A stretch of 64,000 nt of DNA, taken from the NCBI GenBank assembly GCA_027924585.1, contig BSBM01000036.1, positions 4,581,001-4,645,000 of the forward strand, read 5' to 3'. Shown piece after piece: positions 1-10,823 of the stretch. The translations under genes and the position numbers were made by a program. This DNA is from Larix kaempferi. Its lineage: Eukaryota > Streptophyta > Pinopsida > Pinales > Pinaceae. Position 1 is the first letter of the stretch, and each line of letters opens with the position of its first letter. The notes below the pieces were generated by a model. It searched no databases and was not told the origin of the DNA. It saw only the letters and a program-made list of their open reading frames with translations.

Positions 1-1376
1 GACTCCATACATGATGTCTGGCCTTGTTGCTGTAAGATACATAAGGCTGCCAATAAGTCTTTTAAACAGCGTAAGATCTAAATTGGATCCATCATCATCC
101 TTTCTCAATTTCAAATTTGTTATCACTGGTGTTGGAGCTGTCTTACAGTTTAGCATCTTAATACTGTTCAAGACATCACTTGCATACTTCGACTGTGATA
201 TAAATATACCCTTTTCAGTCTATTGGACTTCAATGCCCAGAAAAATACTTCATAAGCCCCAAATTAGTCATTTCAAATTCACTCTCCATGACTGATCTAA
301 ACTCTTCTATGCCAAAATCACCCGTAAATATTATATCATTTAAATACAGGCAAATAATTAGCTTATTACCTTGCATGTTGATTTTTGTGTACAGTGTTGG
401 TTCACATTCACTTCTGTGAAATCCATTCTGAATGAGGTAAGAGTCAATGCGACTGTACCAAGCTCTAGGAGCTTGCTTCAAACCATAGAGTGCCTTCTTC
501 AACCTGTATACTGTATCCTTGTCCTGGAGCTTCATAGCCTTGTGGCTGCTCCATATATACTTCTTCCTCCAAATAACCATTGAAAAATGCAGAATTAATA
601 TCCATTTGGTAAACATGCCATTTCTTATGAACTGGGATTGCCAAAACTGTTTTCATAGTGTCCATTCGAGCTACAGGTGCAAAAGTTTCATTGAAGTCTA
701 TGGCAGGATACTGTGTGAATCCTCTTTCTACCAATCTTGCCTTGTGCTTCTACACATTTCCATCAACATCTTGCTTGGTCTTATAAATCCATTTTACGCT
801 TATCACATCCTTGTCCTTAAGAACACCAACTAATTCCCATGTTTAATTCTTTTCAATGCATTCTATTTCTTCTTCCATGGATTGTGCCCAAACTTTATCT
901 TCAACAGCTTCTTCAAATGTTAGACGATCATTAACTTGAGAAAATAATGCAAAAAATGAGAATGAATTAGGTGTACCAGTCTCATATATCTCACGCAGAG
1001 TTCTTGTCTTTGCCGCAGTTGCTGGGGTTGAAATGCGTGGACAACTTGATGGAGTTTGCTGCGCACTTGGTGTGCTTGTTGGAGTAGTTTGAGATGAGAA
1101 TTGTGTCGGAGTTCCTTGTGCTAAAACATGCTGCGCAGTCCTAGGAGTAAACGGAGCTGCGACATTCTGATTCACATGCAGAGTCTCAACCACATCTTCT
1201 GCGATGTCATCATGTTCAACATGCGACATGATTTTAACATTCTTCTCTACAGTTCCATCCCATGCTTCATTTTCTACAAACTGAACATCTCAACTGATAA
1301 TAAATTTTCTTGCAACGGGATCATACAACTTGTATGCTTTTGTGTCTTCAGAATACCCAATAAAAATGCATTTCTA
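1..1376 (-). pseudogene. copia A integrase tail, Ser/Thr/Pro linker and reverse transcriptase (decayed, cut by window)
   Basis: After the integrase comes a linker rich in Thr, Pro and Ser (843-1229, for example TPTQFSSQTTPTSTPS) that normally separates integrase from RT. RT begins near 830 (VKWIYKTK relic) and includes [26 protein letters not shown] and the catalytic box, here YLNDIIF instead of YVDDLIF, so one catalytic Asp is Asn. A frameshift between PQGYEAPGQ and [11 protein letters not shown] (about 525-545) occurs at the same point in all five copies. A stop (CAA to TAA) just before TWELV is shared with B and C only. Confidence 0.87.
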
Positions 1377-2714
1377 TCATTTATTATCTAATTTCCTTCT
1401 TAGCTCATCTGGAACATGTGTGTATGCTACACAACCAAAAACTTTTAAATGCGAAACGCTATGTTTCATATCTGCCCATGCTTCCTGTGTAACTTTTTTC
1501 TTCACACTCTTCGTCGGACATCGATTCACGATGTATACAGCAGTTGCCACTGCTTCAACCCAGTATTCATTTGACAGATACATGGCTGCCAACATACCGC
1601 GCGCCATCTCCATAATGGTTCTGTTCTTCCTCTCTGCGATAACATTCTACTGCAGTGTATACCGCGCAGTGAATTGCTTCTGTATGCCATGATTTAAAAA
1701 AAAAATTAAGAAAACATTTGAAACATACTCACCACCTCTATCTGTTCTTAAGATCCTGATGTTGTAACCACTCTGCTTCTCCACAAGTGCCTTGAACTGC
1801 TGAAAACAACTAAACGCATCATATTTGTGTTTTAGAAAATATGCCCAGGTTTTTCTTGTGAAATCATCAATAAATGTGAGAAGGCAAGTGCATCCTCCCA
1901 TGGACAGTATTTGCATCGGTCCACAAATATCAAAGCGCACAATTTCAAGTGGAGTGCGAGCTCTGTATGGCTTTCCGACTGGAAAAGTCTCTCTTTGTTG
2001 TTTTCCAAAAATATAACCTTCACAAATTCTTTCAAGATTTTCAATCAATGGAAATCCTTTCACCATGTCCTTCATGTGCAATAGCTTTAGCCCATCAAAA
2101 TTCAGATGTCCAAATCTGAAGTGCCACAACCAGGATTCATCCTTTATTTCTGATTGAAACTCTACTTGGATTTCACTGTCTTTTTCTTTCTTGTCGCAGT
2201 GAATTTTTGATTCTTTACTTTATGCTTTGAATGCAGCTCCAGAATTTTCATTTTGACTTCCATGAACAACTTGAGTTGTTTTTCCTTTTATAATTGGTCT
2301 TATCCTCAAAGGAAACAAGCAATTGCTTGTCATCTGTACTTCGTCTATCAAGTGATTGCTTGGATATATGTCTTTGATCAGACAATGCTTTCCTGTGATA
2401 TGAACTCTGTAACCTTTTTCCATCAGTTGTCCAATGCTCATCAAATTATGCTCCAAACCTTGAACATAATAAACATCAGGCATAAATTTCTGCTCCCCCT
2501 ATTTGGTTAGAATATCAAGAGTACCCTTTCCCAAAATAGTAACTTGAATATTGTTTCCAAGTGTGACATCAGTTTGAACTGATTTATCTAGACTAGAAAA
2601 TAGATTTAAATTACCAGTCATGTGATTGATACAGCCTGAGTCTAAATACCATATGTCATTTGGAATTTCTTGGACAACATTGCATTCAAGTGGAGATGCA
2701 CATGCTAAGAACAA
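1377..2714 (-). pseudogene. copia A protease and integrase (decayed)
   Basis: Aspartic protease followed by integrase. The protease shows WYLDSGCINHM (catalytic DSG) near 2640. The integrase N-terminal zinc domain starts WHFRFGH at about 2125, but the last Cys of its HHCC set is Tyr (ICEGY). The catalytic core has DICGPM near 1930, TDRGGEY near 1735 and AERKN near 1625, so the D,D,E residues are visible. Stops interrupt it, for example after the protease (DILTK then stop) and after YTLQ. A run of eight A/T-rich bases near 1700 marks further damage. Confidence 0.87.
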
Positions 2715-3650
2715 TGAGTTTTTCGGAGTGCTATTGTTGCTCGATTGTGTTTGGCCTTGCTTTCCTTGGTCATATTGCTTCTTCCTGCATTCATATGCGA
2801 AGTTTTCAAACTTATTACACTAATGACATTGAATTTTTGATTTATCATACCTTTGTCCACTTGCCTGACTAGGGATCTGATTCTGATCTCTTCCAGTGAC
2901 ATGTGCAGGACTGCTGCTGCGACCTCCTCTGAAAGAAATTCTTCCTCGTCCTTTAGAGTTTGATCTTCCCCTGCCTCTTCCATGGCTTATGGATGACTGT
3001 GCTGCGAATGCATCTTCGAGTGATGTATCTGAGCTGCTGATTCTATGTTCATGATTGAGTAATGAGGCTTGCAACTCATCAATAGTAAATTGGGATAGAT
3101 CTTTGTTTTCTTCCAGGGTCACAACTAAAGATTCAAATTTCTTTGGAAGAACTCTAAGAACTTTTTCAACAACTCTTTGATCACCTATATTTTCTCCATG
3201 AGACTTTATTTGATTAACCAGACCAATAACACGAGTATAGAATGAGTCTACTGGCTTTGCATATTTCATTTACAGAGATTCAAAATCTCTTCTAAGAATT
3301 TGTAGTTTGGCAGTCTTTACCTCATTCAAGCCTTGATAGGAAGTTTCCAATGTGTCCCATGCTTCCTTAGCTGACGTCTCTGCTGCTACTGTTGGGAGTA
3401 TGGATTCATGTGTTGCTTGATGTATGTGCAACAATGCCTTTCCATCTTTCTTCCTTTGGTCCCTCAAGACATCCTTCTCAGCTTGTGTGAGGTTGTTGTG
3501 TGCTGTCAAATCTACTGGTTCTACATAGCCATTCCAGACTATTTCCCATACATCTTGACCTCTGAACAAAGATTTCATATGTAGAGACCAATATTCATAA
3601 TTTTTACTAGAAAATATTGGAGTTTGCAAATTACCAGAAGTGGAAGCCAT
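2705..3650 (-). pseudogene. copia A gag (decayed)
   Basis: Gag nucleocapsid precursor of copy A, which would package element RNA in cytoplasmic particles. The start is ATG at 3650, about 50 bases after the primer site, opening MASTSGNLQTP. One frame runs on through a stop near 3270 (after DFESL) to an RG-rich stretch (SHGRGRGRSNSKGRGR) and a CCHC zinc knuckle near 2780-2825. The knuckle is ruined: its first spacing carries a stop, and the Gly and His are replaced by Glu and Asn. The gag core contains the plant copia signature around EAWDTLETSYQG and QILRRDFESL. Clearly homologous to gag of copies B, C and D. Confidence 0.85.
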
Positions 3651-3698
3651 TCTTAATCACTTTTCCCTTTTGTAAATAGAATTTCCTTTCTTCGTAAA

Positions 3699-3714
3699 CC
3701 ACGCTCTGATACCA
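3699..3714 (-). other. Primer binding site, initiator tRNA-Met type (copia A)
   Basis: On the minus strand the bases after the LTR read TGGTATCAGAGC, complementary to the 3' end of plant initiator tRNA-Met and the usual primer site of plant copia elements. The same site lies beside LTR2 (about 35995-36011), LTR3 (about 41171-41188) and LTR4 (about 46330-46346). In LTR4 it has one change (TGGTATTAGAGC). Confidence 0.85.
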
Positions 3715-4475
3715 GATCAAGGGAAAAACACATCGCACAGTCAAAAGATTGAACTGCGCACTAAATAAATATTTTTCTTTTTCTTCTCTTTAGTACTTCG
3801 CTTCTCCTAGCATATAATTTGCGAAGTAAACTTCTAGTTGTTCAGAACACTTACTTCACAGATTAACTGCACAGAGATTAACTACGCATTTCAACTTTTT
3901 ACTGCGCAGTTGAACTTTGCATAAGTGCCCAGTTTACTTCGCAAAATACTTTACTTTGTAGACTTCTCAATTACTTTACGAATATTAACTTTGCACAAAT
4001 TAACTTCGCATAACCTAATCTTAAACAAGCTTTATCTTAAAACATTTCTTGTTAGGACATAAGAACCAAAACATTTACGCGAAGTTATTCTTTATTAAAG
4101 TAGAACTTTCACCACCGTGAACTATTTGGAAATCTTGATTTCTTTTACAGACTGTAAATGTAAATAACATTCACACAGGTAAATATGAAGAAGATGTGCG
4201 GCATGCAACAAACAAAATTCTTGAGAATGAATATATAAAACTATAGACTTATATATTACTGCAATAAAACAAACAACTTTGCCGCATTACAGAGAGATGA
4301 GATTTTACTTCAATCTTTCACCATTTTACAGAGCTTGGGCTCTTCATACATTTCACGACCAATTTCTTCTTCTCCTTTCTTTCACACATCTCTGCGGTTC
4401 TGTCGACTGACAAGGTGACTGACAAAGCCGACGCAGTTAGATACACAATCAGCTCATAAATACATATTTCCAACA
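3715..4475 (-). repeat. copia LTR1 (shared by A and B)
   Basis: LTR of about 760 bp. On the minus strand it begins TGTTGGAAATATG right after the polypurine tract AAGGGGGAG of copy B (4476-4484), and ends just before the primer site of A; the exact inner end is uncertain because no clean CA is seen. It contains TATA-like boxes near 4229-4258 and many TTCGCA/TGCGAA and TGCGCAGT motifs. Three near-identical LTRs follow at 36010, 41188 and 46347. Serving as 5' LTR of one copy and 3' LTR of the next is unusual. Confidence 0.88.
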
Positions 4476-4499
4476 CTCCCCCTTAATTATGAGCGGATG

Positions 4500-6060
4500 A
4501 GGATTATTAAACAAAATATTTCCAAGCTGAAATATGCTCTGTGTATGACGAAGTTCACTACGCAGAACTTGTCACTCCCAAACAACTTCGCAGATATTGG
4601 AATGTGTCCCTTGCCAATGATTTTGTAAATATATCTGCTACTTGATCTTCAGATCTGCAAAATTCTAAACAAATTTCTTTGTTGTTTATCAATTCTCTGA
4701 TAAAATGATACCTTGTGTCGATGTGCTTGGTTCTCTTGTGGAACACATGATTCTTTGACAGTGCGATAGATGAATTTATGTCGCAGTGAATGACTGCGGG
4801 TTCTTGCTGGTTCTACGACAGATCATTAACATCCTCCGCATCCAAACGACTTGACATGCAATGCTTGTAGCTGCAACATACTCTGCTTCTGCTGAAGAAA
4901 GAGTTACAATGGGTTGTTTCTTTGAAGCCCATGATACAACACATGTTCCTACATGAAATGTGTTCGCAGATGTGCTTTTTCTGTCATCCATGCTGTCTCC
5001 ATTGTCGCTGTCAGTTTATCCAACCAGTTTGAAATTTTCTAAGGTTGAATACAAAATACCAAAGTCTTTTGTTCCACTTACATACCTCAGAATTCTTTTA
5101 CTTGCTTGCCAATGAGATTCTTTTTGTGACTCCATGAATCTTGAGATTAAACTAACTCCATACATGATGTCTGGCCTTGTTACTGTAAGATACATAAGGC
5201 TGCCAATAAGCCTTTTAAACAGCGTAGGATCTACATTGGATCCATCATCATCCTTTCTCAATTTCAAACCTGTTATCACTGGTGTTGGAGCTTTCTTACA
5301 GTTTAGCATCTTAAATTTGTTCAAGACATCACTGGCATACTTCGACTGTGATATAAATATACCCTTTTCAGTCTGTTGGAATTCAATGCCCATAAAATAC
5401 TTCATAAGCCCCAAATTAGTCATTTCAAATTCACTTTACATGACTGATCTAAATTCTTCTATGCCAAAATCACCAGTAAATATTAAATCATCTACATACA
5501 GGTAGACAATTAGCTTATTACCTTGCATGTTGATTTTTGTGTACAACGTTGGCTCATATTCACTTCTGTGAAATCCATTCTGAATGAGGTAAGATTCAAT
5601 GCGATTGTACCAAGCTCTAGGAGATTGCTTCAAACCATAGAGTGCCTTCTTCAACTTGTATACTGTGTCCTTGTCCTGGAGCTTCATAGCCTTGTCGTTG
5701 CTTCATATATACTTCTTCCTCCAAATAAACATTTAAAAGTGCAGAATTAACATCCATTTGGTAAACATGCCATTTCTTATGAGCTGTGATGGCCAAAACT
5801 ATTCTGATAGTGTCCATTCGAGCTACATGTGCAAAAGTTTCATTGAAGTCTATGCCAGGCTATTGTGTGAATCCTCTTGCTACCAATATTGCCTTGTACT
5901 TCTGCACATTTCCGTCAACATCTTGCTTGGTCTTATAAATCCATTTCACGCTTATTAAATCCTTGTCCTTAGGAGCATCAACTAATTCCCATATTTAATT
6001 CTTCTCAATGCATTCTATTTCTTCGTCCATGGCTTGTGCCCAAACTTTATCTTCAACAAC
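4500..6060 (-). pseudogene. copia B RNase H and reverse transcriptase (decayed)
   Basis: RNase H at about 4558-4991 shows LSSAEAEYVAATS and DIFTKSLARDTF. RT at about 5016-6000 shows ALYGLKQSPRAWYNR, an intact catalytic YVDDLIF near 5490, and MTNLGLMKYFMGIE. The family-wide RT frameshift (after EAPGQ) is present near 5660, so RT is split over two frames. A stop before the RT start (CAA to TAA near 5995) is shared with A and C. Further stops separate RNase H blocks. Confidence 0.86.
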
Positions 6061-7141
6061 TTCTTCAAATGTTAGATGAACATTAACTTGAGAAAATAGT
6101 GCAAAAATTGAGAATGAATTAGGTGTACCAGTCTCATATATCTCACAGAGAGTTCTTGTCTTTGTCGAAGTTGCTGGTGTCGAATTGCGCGAACTGCGTG
6201 GACTGCTTGATGGAGTTTGCTACGCACTTGGTGTGCTTGTCGGAGTAGTTTGAAATGAGAACTGTGTCGGAGTTCCTTGTGCTAAAACATGTTGCGCAGT
6301 CCTAGGAGTAGATAGAGCTGCGACATTTTGATTCACATGCAGAGTCTCAACCACATCTTCTGCGATGTCATCATGTTCAACATATGACACGATTTTAACA
6401 TTCTTCTCTATAGTTCCATCCCATGCTTCATTTTCTACAAACTAAACATCTCGACTGATAATAAATTTTCTTTCAACATGATCATACAACTTGTATGCTT
6501 TTGTGTCTTCAGAATACCCAATAAAAATTCATTTCTATCCTTTATTATCTAATTTACTTCTTAGCTCATCTGGAACATGTGCGTATGCTACACAACAAAT
6601 TTTTTTAAATGCGAAACACTATGTTTCATACCTGTCCATGCTTAATGTGGAACTTTTTTCTTCACACTCTTCGTTGGACATCGATTCATGATGTATACAG
6701 CAGTTGCCACTGCTTCAGCCCAGTATTCATTTGACATATGCATGGTTGCCAACATACTGCGCGCCATCTCCATAATGGTTCTGTTCTTTCTCTCTACGAT
6801 ACCATTTTGTTGCGGTGTATACCGCGCAGTGAATTGGTTCTATATGCCATGATTTTTACAAAAAGTTAAGAAATAATTTGAAACATACTCACCACCTCTA
6901 TTTGTTCTTAAGATCTTGATGTTGTAACCACTCTGCTTCTCCACAAGTGCCTTGAACCGCTGAAAACAACTAAATGCATCATATTTGTGTTTTACAAAAT
7001 ATGCCCAGGTTTTTCTTGTGAAATCAGCAATAAATGTGAGAAGGTAAGTGCATCCTCCCATGGACGTTGTTTGCATCGGTCCACAAATATCAGAGTGCAC
7101 AATATCTATGTTGTTTTCCAAAATACAGCCTTCACAAATTC
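6061..7141 (-). pseudogene. copia B linker and integrase C-terminal half (decayed, interrupted)
   Basis: Ser/Thr/Pro linker (about 6061-6400) and integrase core. The core reads DICGPMQTT near 7090 and TNRGGEY near 6895, where the second catalytic Asp is Asn. A stop in the integrase tail (GAA-side codon lost, plus strand cttaatgtgg near 6640) and a small indel near 6595 are shared with copy C and absent from A, D and E. The upstream part of the integrase lies on the far side of the nest at 34325. Confidence 0.84.
7137..7141. other. Target-site duplication AATTC (left) of the 216-bp-LTR element
   Basis: AATTC lies directly before the left LTR (TGTAAAG) and again at 34320-34324 directly after the right LTR (ATTACA). 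Joining the flanks while keeping one copy restores continuous homology to integrase of copies A, C and D, which proves insertion into B. Confidence 0.93.
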
Positions 7142-7357
7142 TGTAAAGAATCATCTTTACATTATTATCATATTTGATAATATATATTTATTTATATTTG
7201 AATTGATGAATATTACATTGAATTTGTGCGGCTTTATACATATGAAGAGACACCATTAAACCATGTGTCCTTCCAATGCCGACATTTACATATATTAATA
7301 CTAATTAAACTAATAGATAATAACTTAGTAGTTGTAATATACTTTTGGTACATTACA
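7142..7357 (-). repeat. 216-bp LTR, left copy (3' LTR of the small element)
   Basis: Matches 34104-34319 over its full length with about five substitutions by eye. It has TG...CA ends, is AT-rich, and contains the inverted start tgtaaagaatcatctttaca. On the minus strand the bases before it (agagcaggatgact) are a poor, only partly purine polypurine tract. Confidence 0.93.
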
Positions 7358-7618
7358 AGTCATCCTGCTCTGAAAAGATTCGTTCATGAATCTTCTTATG
7401 AGCGTACTACAACTGTAATTCTTGCCACGCATAACAGTGCCACGGTTTAGTAATTCTTTAAATATTTGCTCGCATTTCCATTCAAATCTATTCATCAATA
7501 TGATTATGTAGATAAACACATAACAACTATATGGAGTATTCTTCTGAGTTTCTAATCTAATGGTGTTCTTTTGATCTTCTAATTTGATGTAGATTTCTGA
7601 TATTTCTGCATGCTTTGA
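7325..7618 (-). pseudogene. Unfamiliar ORF of small LTR element, C-terminal part
   Basis: Final 98 codons or so of the ORF whose main part is at 32312-33681. It begins after the insertion point (KHAEISEIYIKLEDQ) and contains a hydrophobic stretch (CYVFIYIIILM) followed by a basic region. It passes straight through the weak polypurine tract into the 3' LTR and stops at 7325, about 33 bases inside it. Counting one TSD copy, the two parts total 1,659 bases, an exact multiple of three, so the frame is preserved across the 24.7-kb insertion. I do not recognise the protein. Confidence 0.7.
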
Positions 7619-7887
7619 TGTCACGTACCCACCCATCCATCCAAGGCAAGGGAGGGAACATGATACCAATCTATGGGGATTTCACATAAAAACTCAGACA
7701 ATTGATTAGATTCATAAAACCAAAAAAAACACATGTGCAGGTGTATAATCCAAATAAGCACAGCAGAAGCAAGATACACTACATGCACTGCTCTTCATAA
7801 ACATAACAGTCAATAATGAAATGACATTGCAGAATTAAATACACATAAGAATATACTCATCTTCATTGTGCAATTGTCCCAAACAAC
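7619..7887 (-). repeat. 1,238-bp LTR, left copy, outer 269 bp
   Basis: First part (plus-strand coordinates) of the left LTR, matching 31074-31342. It is interrupted at 7887 by the hAT element. The remaining 969 bases are at 23692-24660. Confidence 0.93.
7880..7887. other. 8-bp target-site duplication CAAACAAC (left) of the hAT element
   Basis: CAAACAAC precedes the element and is repeated at 23684-23691 after it. The uninterrupted sister LTR has a single copy at 31335-31342. Eight-base duplications are diagnostic of hAT transposons. Confidence 0.95.
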
Positions 7888-8245
7888 CAGGGATGATTTT
7901 AAGGGCGATTTTTTTCCCATGGGCGAATTATAGGGGATTTTGACAATTTAAGGGGCGAATTTTTAATATTAAACCTATTTTTTTCCTTATTTAAATTTCG
8001 CCCCATATTTATTTACCCAAAAAAATGTTGAAAGAGGTTAGCCCAGTCCTATATTTGCTAAAAAAATTGGAAAAATGGATTTCGCCCTCGAATTCCAGTC
8101 GTCCTTGGTCGCATTTGCCCCCCGATTTCCAGGAATGGTGGTTACGCGGGACAATTTCGCCCTCTCCAACTCCTCGAAATTTTCGATACAGTTGAATTGC
8201 CCCAAATTTTTGGTTGAATATGGTTTTACAATTAGATTCGCCTTG
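7888..8245. repeat. hAT left terminus with subterminal GGCGAA/TTCGCC motifs
   Basis: After the TIR, the hexamer GGCGAA or its complement TTCGCC recurs at about 7921, 7955, 7996, 8080, 8155 and 8236, with the near-match GGCGAT at about 7911. The same hexamer is repeated at the other end of the element. Short subterminal repeats of this kind are transposase-binding sites in Ac/Ds-like hAT elements; that role here is inferred. Confidence 0.65.
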
Positions 8246-8288
8246 ATTTAATTGCAAGAATGCATGCTGTAGATTGGATGGGTTGTTG

Positions 8289-8902
8289 ATGGGCCTTATT
8301 CAAACACTTCAACAGATGTGTTCGTTGAATCTAGAAGCACCCCAAAATGAGCAAAATCCCAGCTATGAGGAGTTATTGAGCACCCTCATGAAGGGCTTTG
8401 AATTGGTTAAAGAGTGAGAAAATCAACCATTTTACCATTTTTCACAGCCTCAGATATGCCTCTCGAATTCACCAACTGGAGAAGGATATCTGTGGCTTCG
8501 TTCAGTACCAGATGCCTCCCCATGTATTGCATGGTGTGAAGAATCTCATAACAGAGCTGCAGACTTTTCACCATCTGTATGAGTTGGGGTCATTGGATGA
8601 GAGCGAGATGAATGAAACAATCTTCAGATATGTGGCCCAGCTCACCAATTATCCCCATGAGAATGCCATGATGCTTCAACAAATGGGTGCAGATGACATG
8701 TTTGATGGAGCTTTTGATGTGGATCCTTGTAATTATTATTTATCAGTAAAGTCTGATTTTGTAATGGGGTTGGCGAAAAATATTTGGAATTTGAAGAGAA
8801 TACTGCCCCAGGGAGAGATGTCAGTTGTTGGGGTGCAAGGCATGGGAGGGCTTAGAAAAACAACTCTGGCATTGGCCCTCTTCAATGATCAAGAAATTAA
8901 AG
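8289..8902 (+). pseudogene. RNL (RPW8-NB-ARC) receptor fragment, exon 1
   Basis: Fragment of a helper-type plant immune receptor. A first frame from ATG 8289 (MGLIQTLQQM) reads an RPW8-like stretch to FELVKE, then a 2-base loss near 8416 breaks it. The continuation CEK-type region and SLRYASRIHQLEKD is in the next frame, through MNETIFRYVAQL to the P-loop GMGGLRKTTLALALF near 8845, where the invariant Gly before Lys is Arg. A donor site follows AAAG at 8903. NB-ARC would bind ATP/ADP in the cytosol or at the plasma membrane. The mutated P-loop and frameshift make this copy non-functional. Confidence 0.8.
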
Positions 8903-9686
8903 GTAATTGGGGTTTCTATTTATTCAAACCATTTTTATCTCTTGAAAGGTACTTTGTTTTCTCCTTGGTGCCAGGGTAGCTGCTGGGAAACCCAATATCT
9001 TGTTCATCTTTCTTTTTCCTTTTTGTTTTTTTGCTGGAAAATATGATACATACATTTCTAGCACGGGCCCATCTACCCGGTCTGAGATGCACATAGAGGT
9101 TGTGAAACAGGAAGTTGCATATCTCTAGATATTGTAGTGCATATGTTGGTCTATGTGAATTTGAGTATGCATCCTTCAAAACCTCAGACCCGGGTTTAGA
9201 TAGGTTTGTGCCAGTGTCCATTTTCAATGCAACAGCGCAGCCAGTGCTTTGCTTAGATTCAATGCACCATTACACGGACACACATGCAAAGAATCGATGG
9301 ATCACCTTCCACCCCTACCCGAGCTGTAGAATGCACCTCTCTTTTCTCTGTGCAATTTACCATCCCTACATGGTCAACCATCATTGCATCAAATAAGCAT
9401 CCCCCCTACCTACTTATGCAACTAAGGAAAGGCCATGAGATCTAGCTCCTACATGTGGCTTTCACAATATTTCTTTTGGCAATCCGATGAGTTAAACATT
9501 GAATGGCTATTGAGTGCAAAATGGAGAATTTATGAATTTCAGTTATCTTTTCTTTGGAAAACCTTCAAACATTTTGGATTCCTTTTACGCCATAGATAGT
9601 AGAGACTCAGAGAGTGAACATTCCAATTACCTGCGAAACACTCCAGACAAATTTGTGGTAGCACACAGGATCTCCAAAAGGACAGT

Positions 9687-9912
9687 CTACCAGTAAAGTT
9701 GTGACATAAATATACATGTAAAAATACCTCCTAACCAAGTCCAGACCTCCTTACCAAATAGGAAGCTCCAAGAAACATGGCCAACATCTTCTGAATTCCC
9801 ACAATAGCTGCAACTTCCATCTGTAAAGCCTCTTTTATGAAGCATTTCTTTAATTGAGAGTACCTTGTACAACATGAACCAAGCAGGGAGCTTCATTTAA
9901 AAGGAAACCCAT
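9687..9912 (-). pseudogene. zf-RVT domain scrap of a LINE retrotransposon
   Basis: A 69-codon reading frame matches the zinc-binding domain at the end of plant LINE reverse transcriptases: WFMLYKVLSIKEMLHKRGF, then CSYCGNSEDVGHVSWSFLF and EVWTWLGG. The Cys-x2-Cys and His are in place; the last Cys of the usual set is Ser. No RT or endonuclease is nearby, so only the 3' tip of a LINE is present, inside the intron of the RNL fragment. Confidence 0.65.
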
Positions 9913-10048
9913 GCATCCAAAATAGCTTGCACTCTGTTGTGCCATTTATGTTTGTTGTCAAATTCCACTTAGTCTTCCATGCACTCCCGAGTTTGACTTG
10001 GCTTCACCAAAAAAGAAGAAGAATCAAACTGGCCACTGAAAGAATAAG

Positions 10049-10300
10049 TCAAATTGGTCAAAATAGCTATAACTCAACAAGTTTAAATGAGACTCGGTTG
10101 AGTCTTGCAAAACTTGCCCATACTTGGTGAGGTTGAGACATGCATAAATTATGTTGTAGCTTTTCAATTGGTCAAAATTGATGTAATTCAACAAGTTTAA
10201 ATGCGACTTGGTTGACACTTGGTTGACTGTTCCAAGATTTGGCCATATTTGGTGAGGTTCAGACATGCAGAAAGTATGTTGTAGGCTTGTAGCTTTTCAA
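10049..10300. repeat. Two-copy direct repeat, about 110 bp
   Basis: Blocks at about 10049-10150 and 10163-10290 share the phrases attggtcaaaat, caacaagtttaaatg, acttggttga, tttggtgaggtt and agacatgca. The second copy has a short extra duplication (gttgacacttggttgac). It shows no coding signal. Confidence 0.6.
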
Positions 10301-10406
10301 TGTCACGTTCTTGAGAGTTTTTGCTGAAAATAAAACTACTTGAGAACTTATTCTTGTACAGATGATGGAATTTCTATCTGAGAACTTGTCTCTTTATGCA
10401 TGCCAG

Positions 10407-10823
10407 GGGTTTTCCAAAACAATATCTTATATCATTTTCATCACTGTTTCATAGTCCCCAAAATTGAAGGGAATTTTGGAGACTATGTGGGAGAAGATTG
10501 TTTGTAAGAAGAAACTTGAATTTCAGAATGTCGAGGATGCACATACACAGCTACAGCAACAGCTACTGAGGCAAGCCACACCAACTTTGGTGGTGTTGGA
10601 TGATGTTTGGTCAAGGGAAGATTTGGAAAACTTGTTATTTGAAGGGAAAGGATATAAGACACTTGTTACAACCCGAGGCTGTTCTACCATCCCCAAAACA
10701 CACTGTATTGAGCTTTATCAATTTCCATTGTTAGATGATGCTGATGCTCTGTCCCTTTTCTTCTTTTGGGCTTTTGTACATAGATCAATTCCATGCACTG
10801 CAGCTGAAAATCTAGTCAAGCAG
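10407..10823 (+). pseudogene. RNL (RPW8-NB-ARC) receptor fragment, exon 2
   Basis: Continues the NB-ARC domain: FITVS, a stop where Gln is expected (CAG to TAG at about 10454), then LKGILETMWEKI, the kinase-2/Walker B motif TLVVLDDVWS near 10578-10610, the RNBS-B-like GYKTLVTTRG near 10650 and LLDDADALSLFF (RNBS-C-like). A donor GT follows CAG at 10824. A small frame problem near 10425-10435 precedes the stop. There is no LRR region; the fragment ends with this exon. The match to plant helper NLRs rests on motif order and the RPW8-like stretch in exon 1. Confidence 0.82.

Larger units (their letters stand above)
1..4475 (-). mobile_element. Ty1/copia element A (partial, 3' end outside window)
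   Basis: Minus-strand copia retrotransposon with domain order gag, protease, integrase, reverse transcriptase, read from 3650 down to the window edge. The 5' LTR is at about 3715-4475 with a Met-type primer site beside it. RNase H and the 3' LTR lie beyond position 1. It is dead: many in-frame stops, a frameshift in RT and damaged active-site residues. Its 5' LTR is also the 3' LTR of the next copy (B), because a polypurine tract and the RNase H end of B follow directly. Assignment to copia rests on integrase preceding RT. Confidence 0.92.
4476..7141 (-). mobile_element. copia element B, 3' half
   Basis: Internal 3' half of copy B: polypurine tract (4476-4484), RNase H, RT, linker and C-terminal half of integrase. 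At 7141 the copy is broken by the 216-bp-LTR element and it resumes at 34320. The 5-base sequence AATTC at 7137-7141 is repeated at 34320-34324, the target-site duplication of that insertion. Copy B therefore spans 4476-36010 once the 27-kb nest is removed, with LTR1 as its 3' LTR and LTR2 as its 5' LTR. Confidence 0.9.
8903..10406 (+). other. Intron of captured RNL fragment, with inserted debris
   Basis: GT at 8903 and AG at 10405-10406 bound a 1.5-kb stretch between the two NB-ARC exons. It holds a minus-strand LINE scrap (9687-9912) and two related blocks of about 110 bp (10049-10300). The remainder shows nothing I recognise. Retention of the intron means the host gene was captured as genomic DNA, not as a cDNA. 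Confidence 0.6.

Noticed and set aside
371-2510. Plus-strand frames across the copia copies
   Set aside because: Shadows of minus-strand gag-pol; they recur in the same place in each copy with no domain of their own.
3699-3714. tRNA gene at the Met-like sequence
   Set aside because: Only the 3' complement of the tRNA is present; it is a primer binding site beside an LTR.
7142-7357. Solo MITE with the inverted start tgtaaagaatcatctttaca
   Set aside because: A second full copy at 34104 with matching TSD and a primer site shows it is an LTR.
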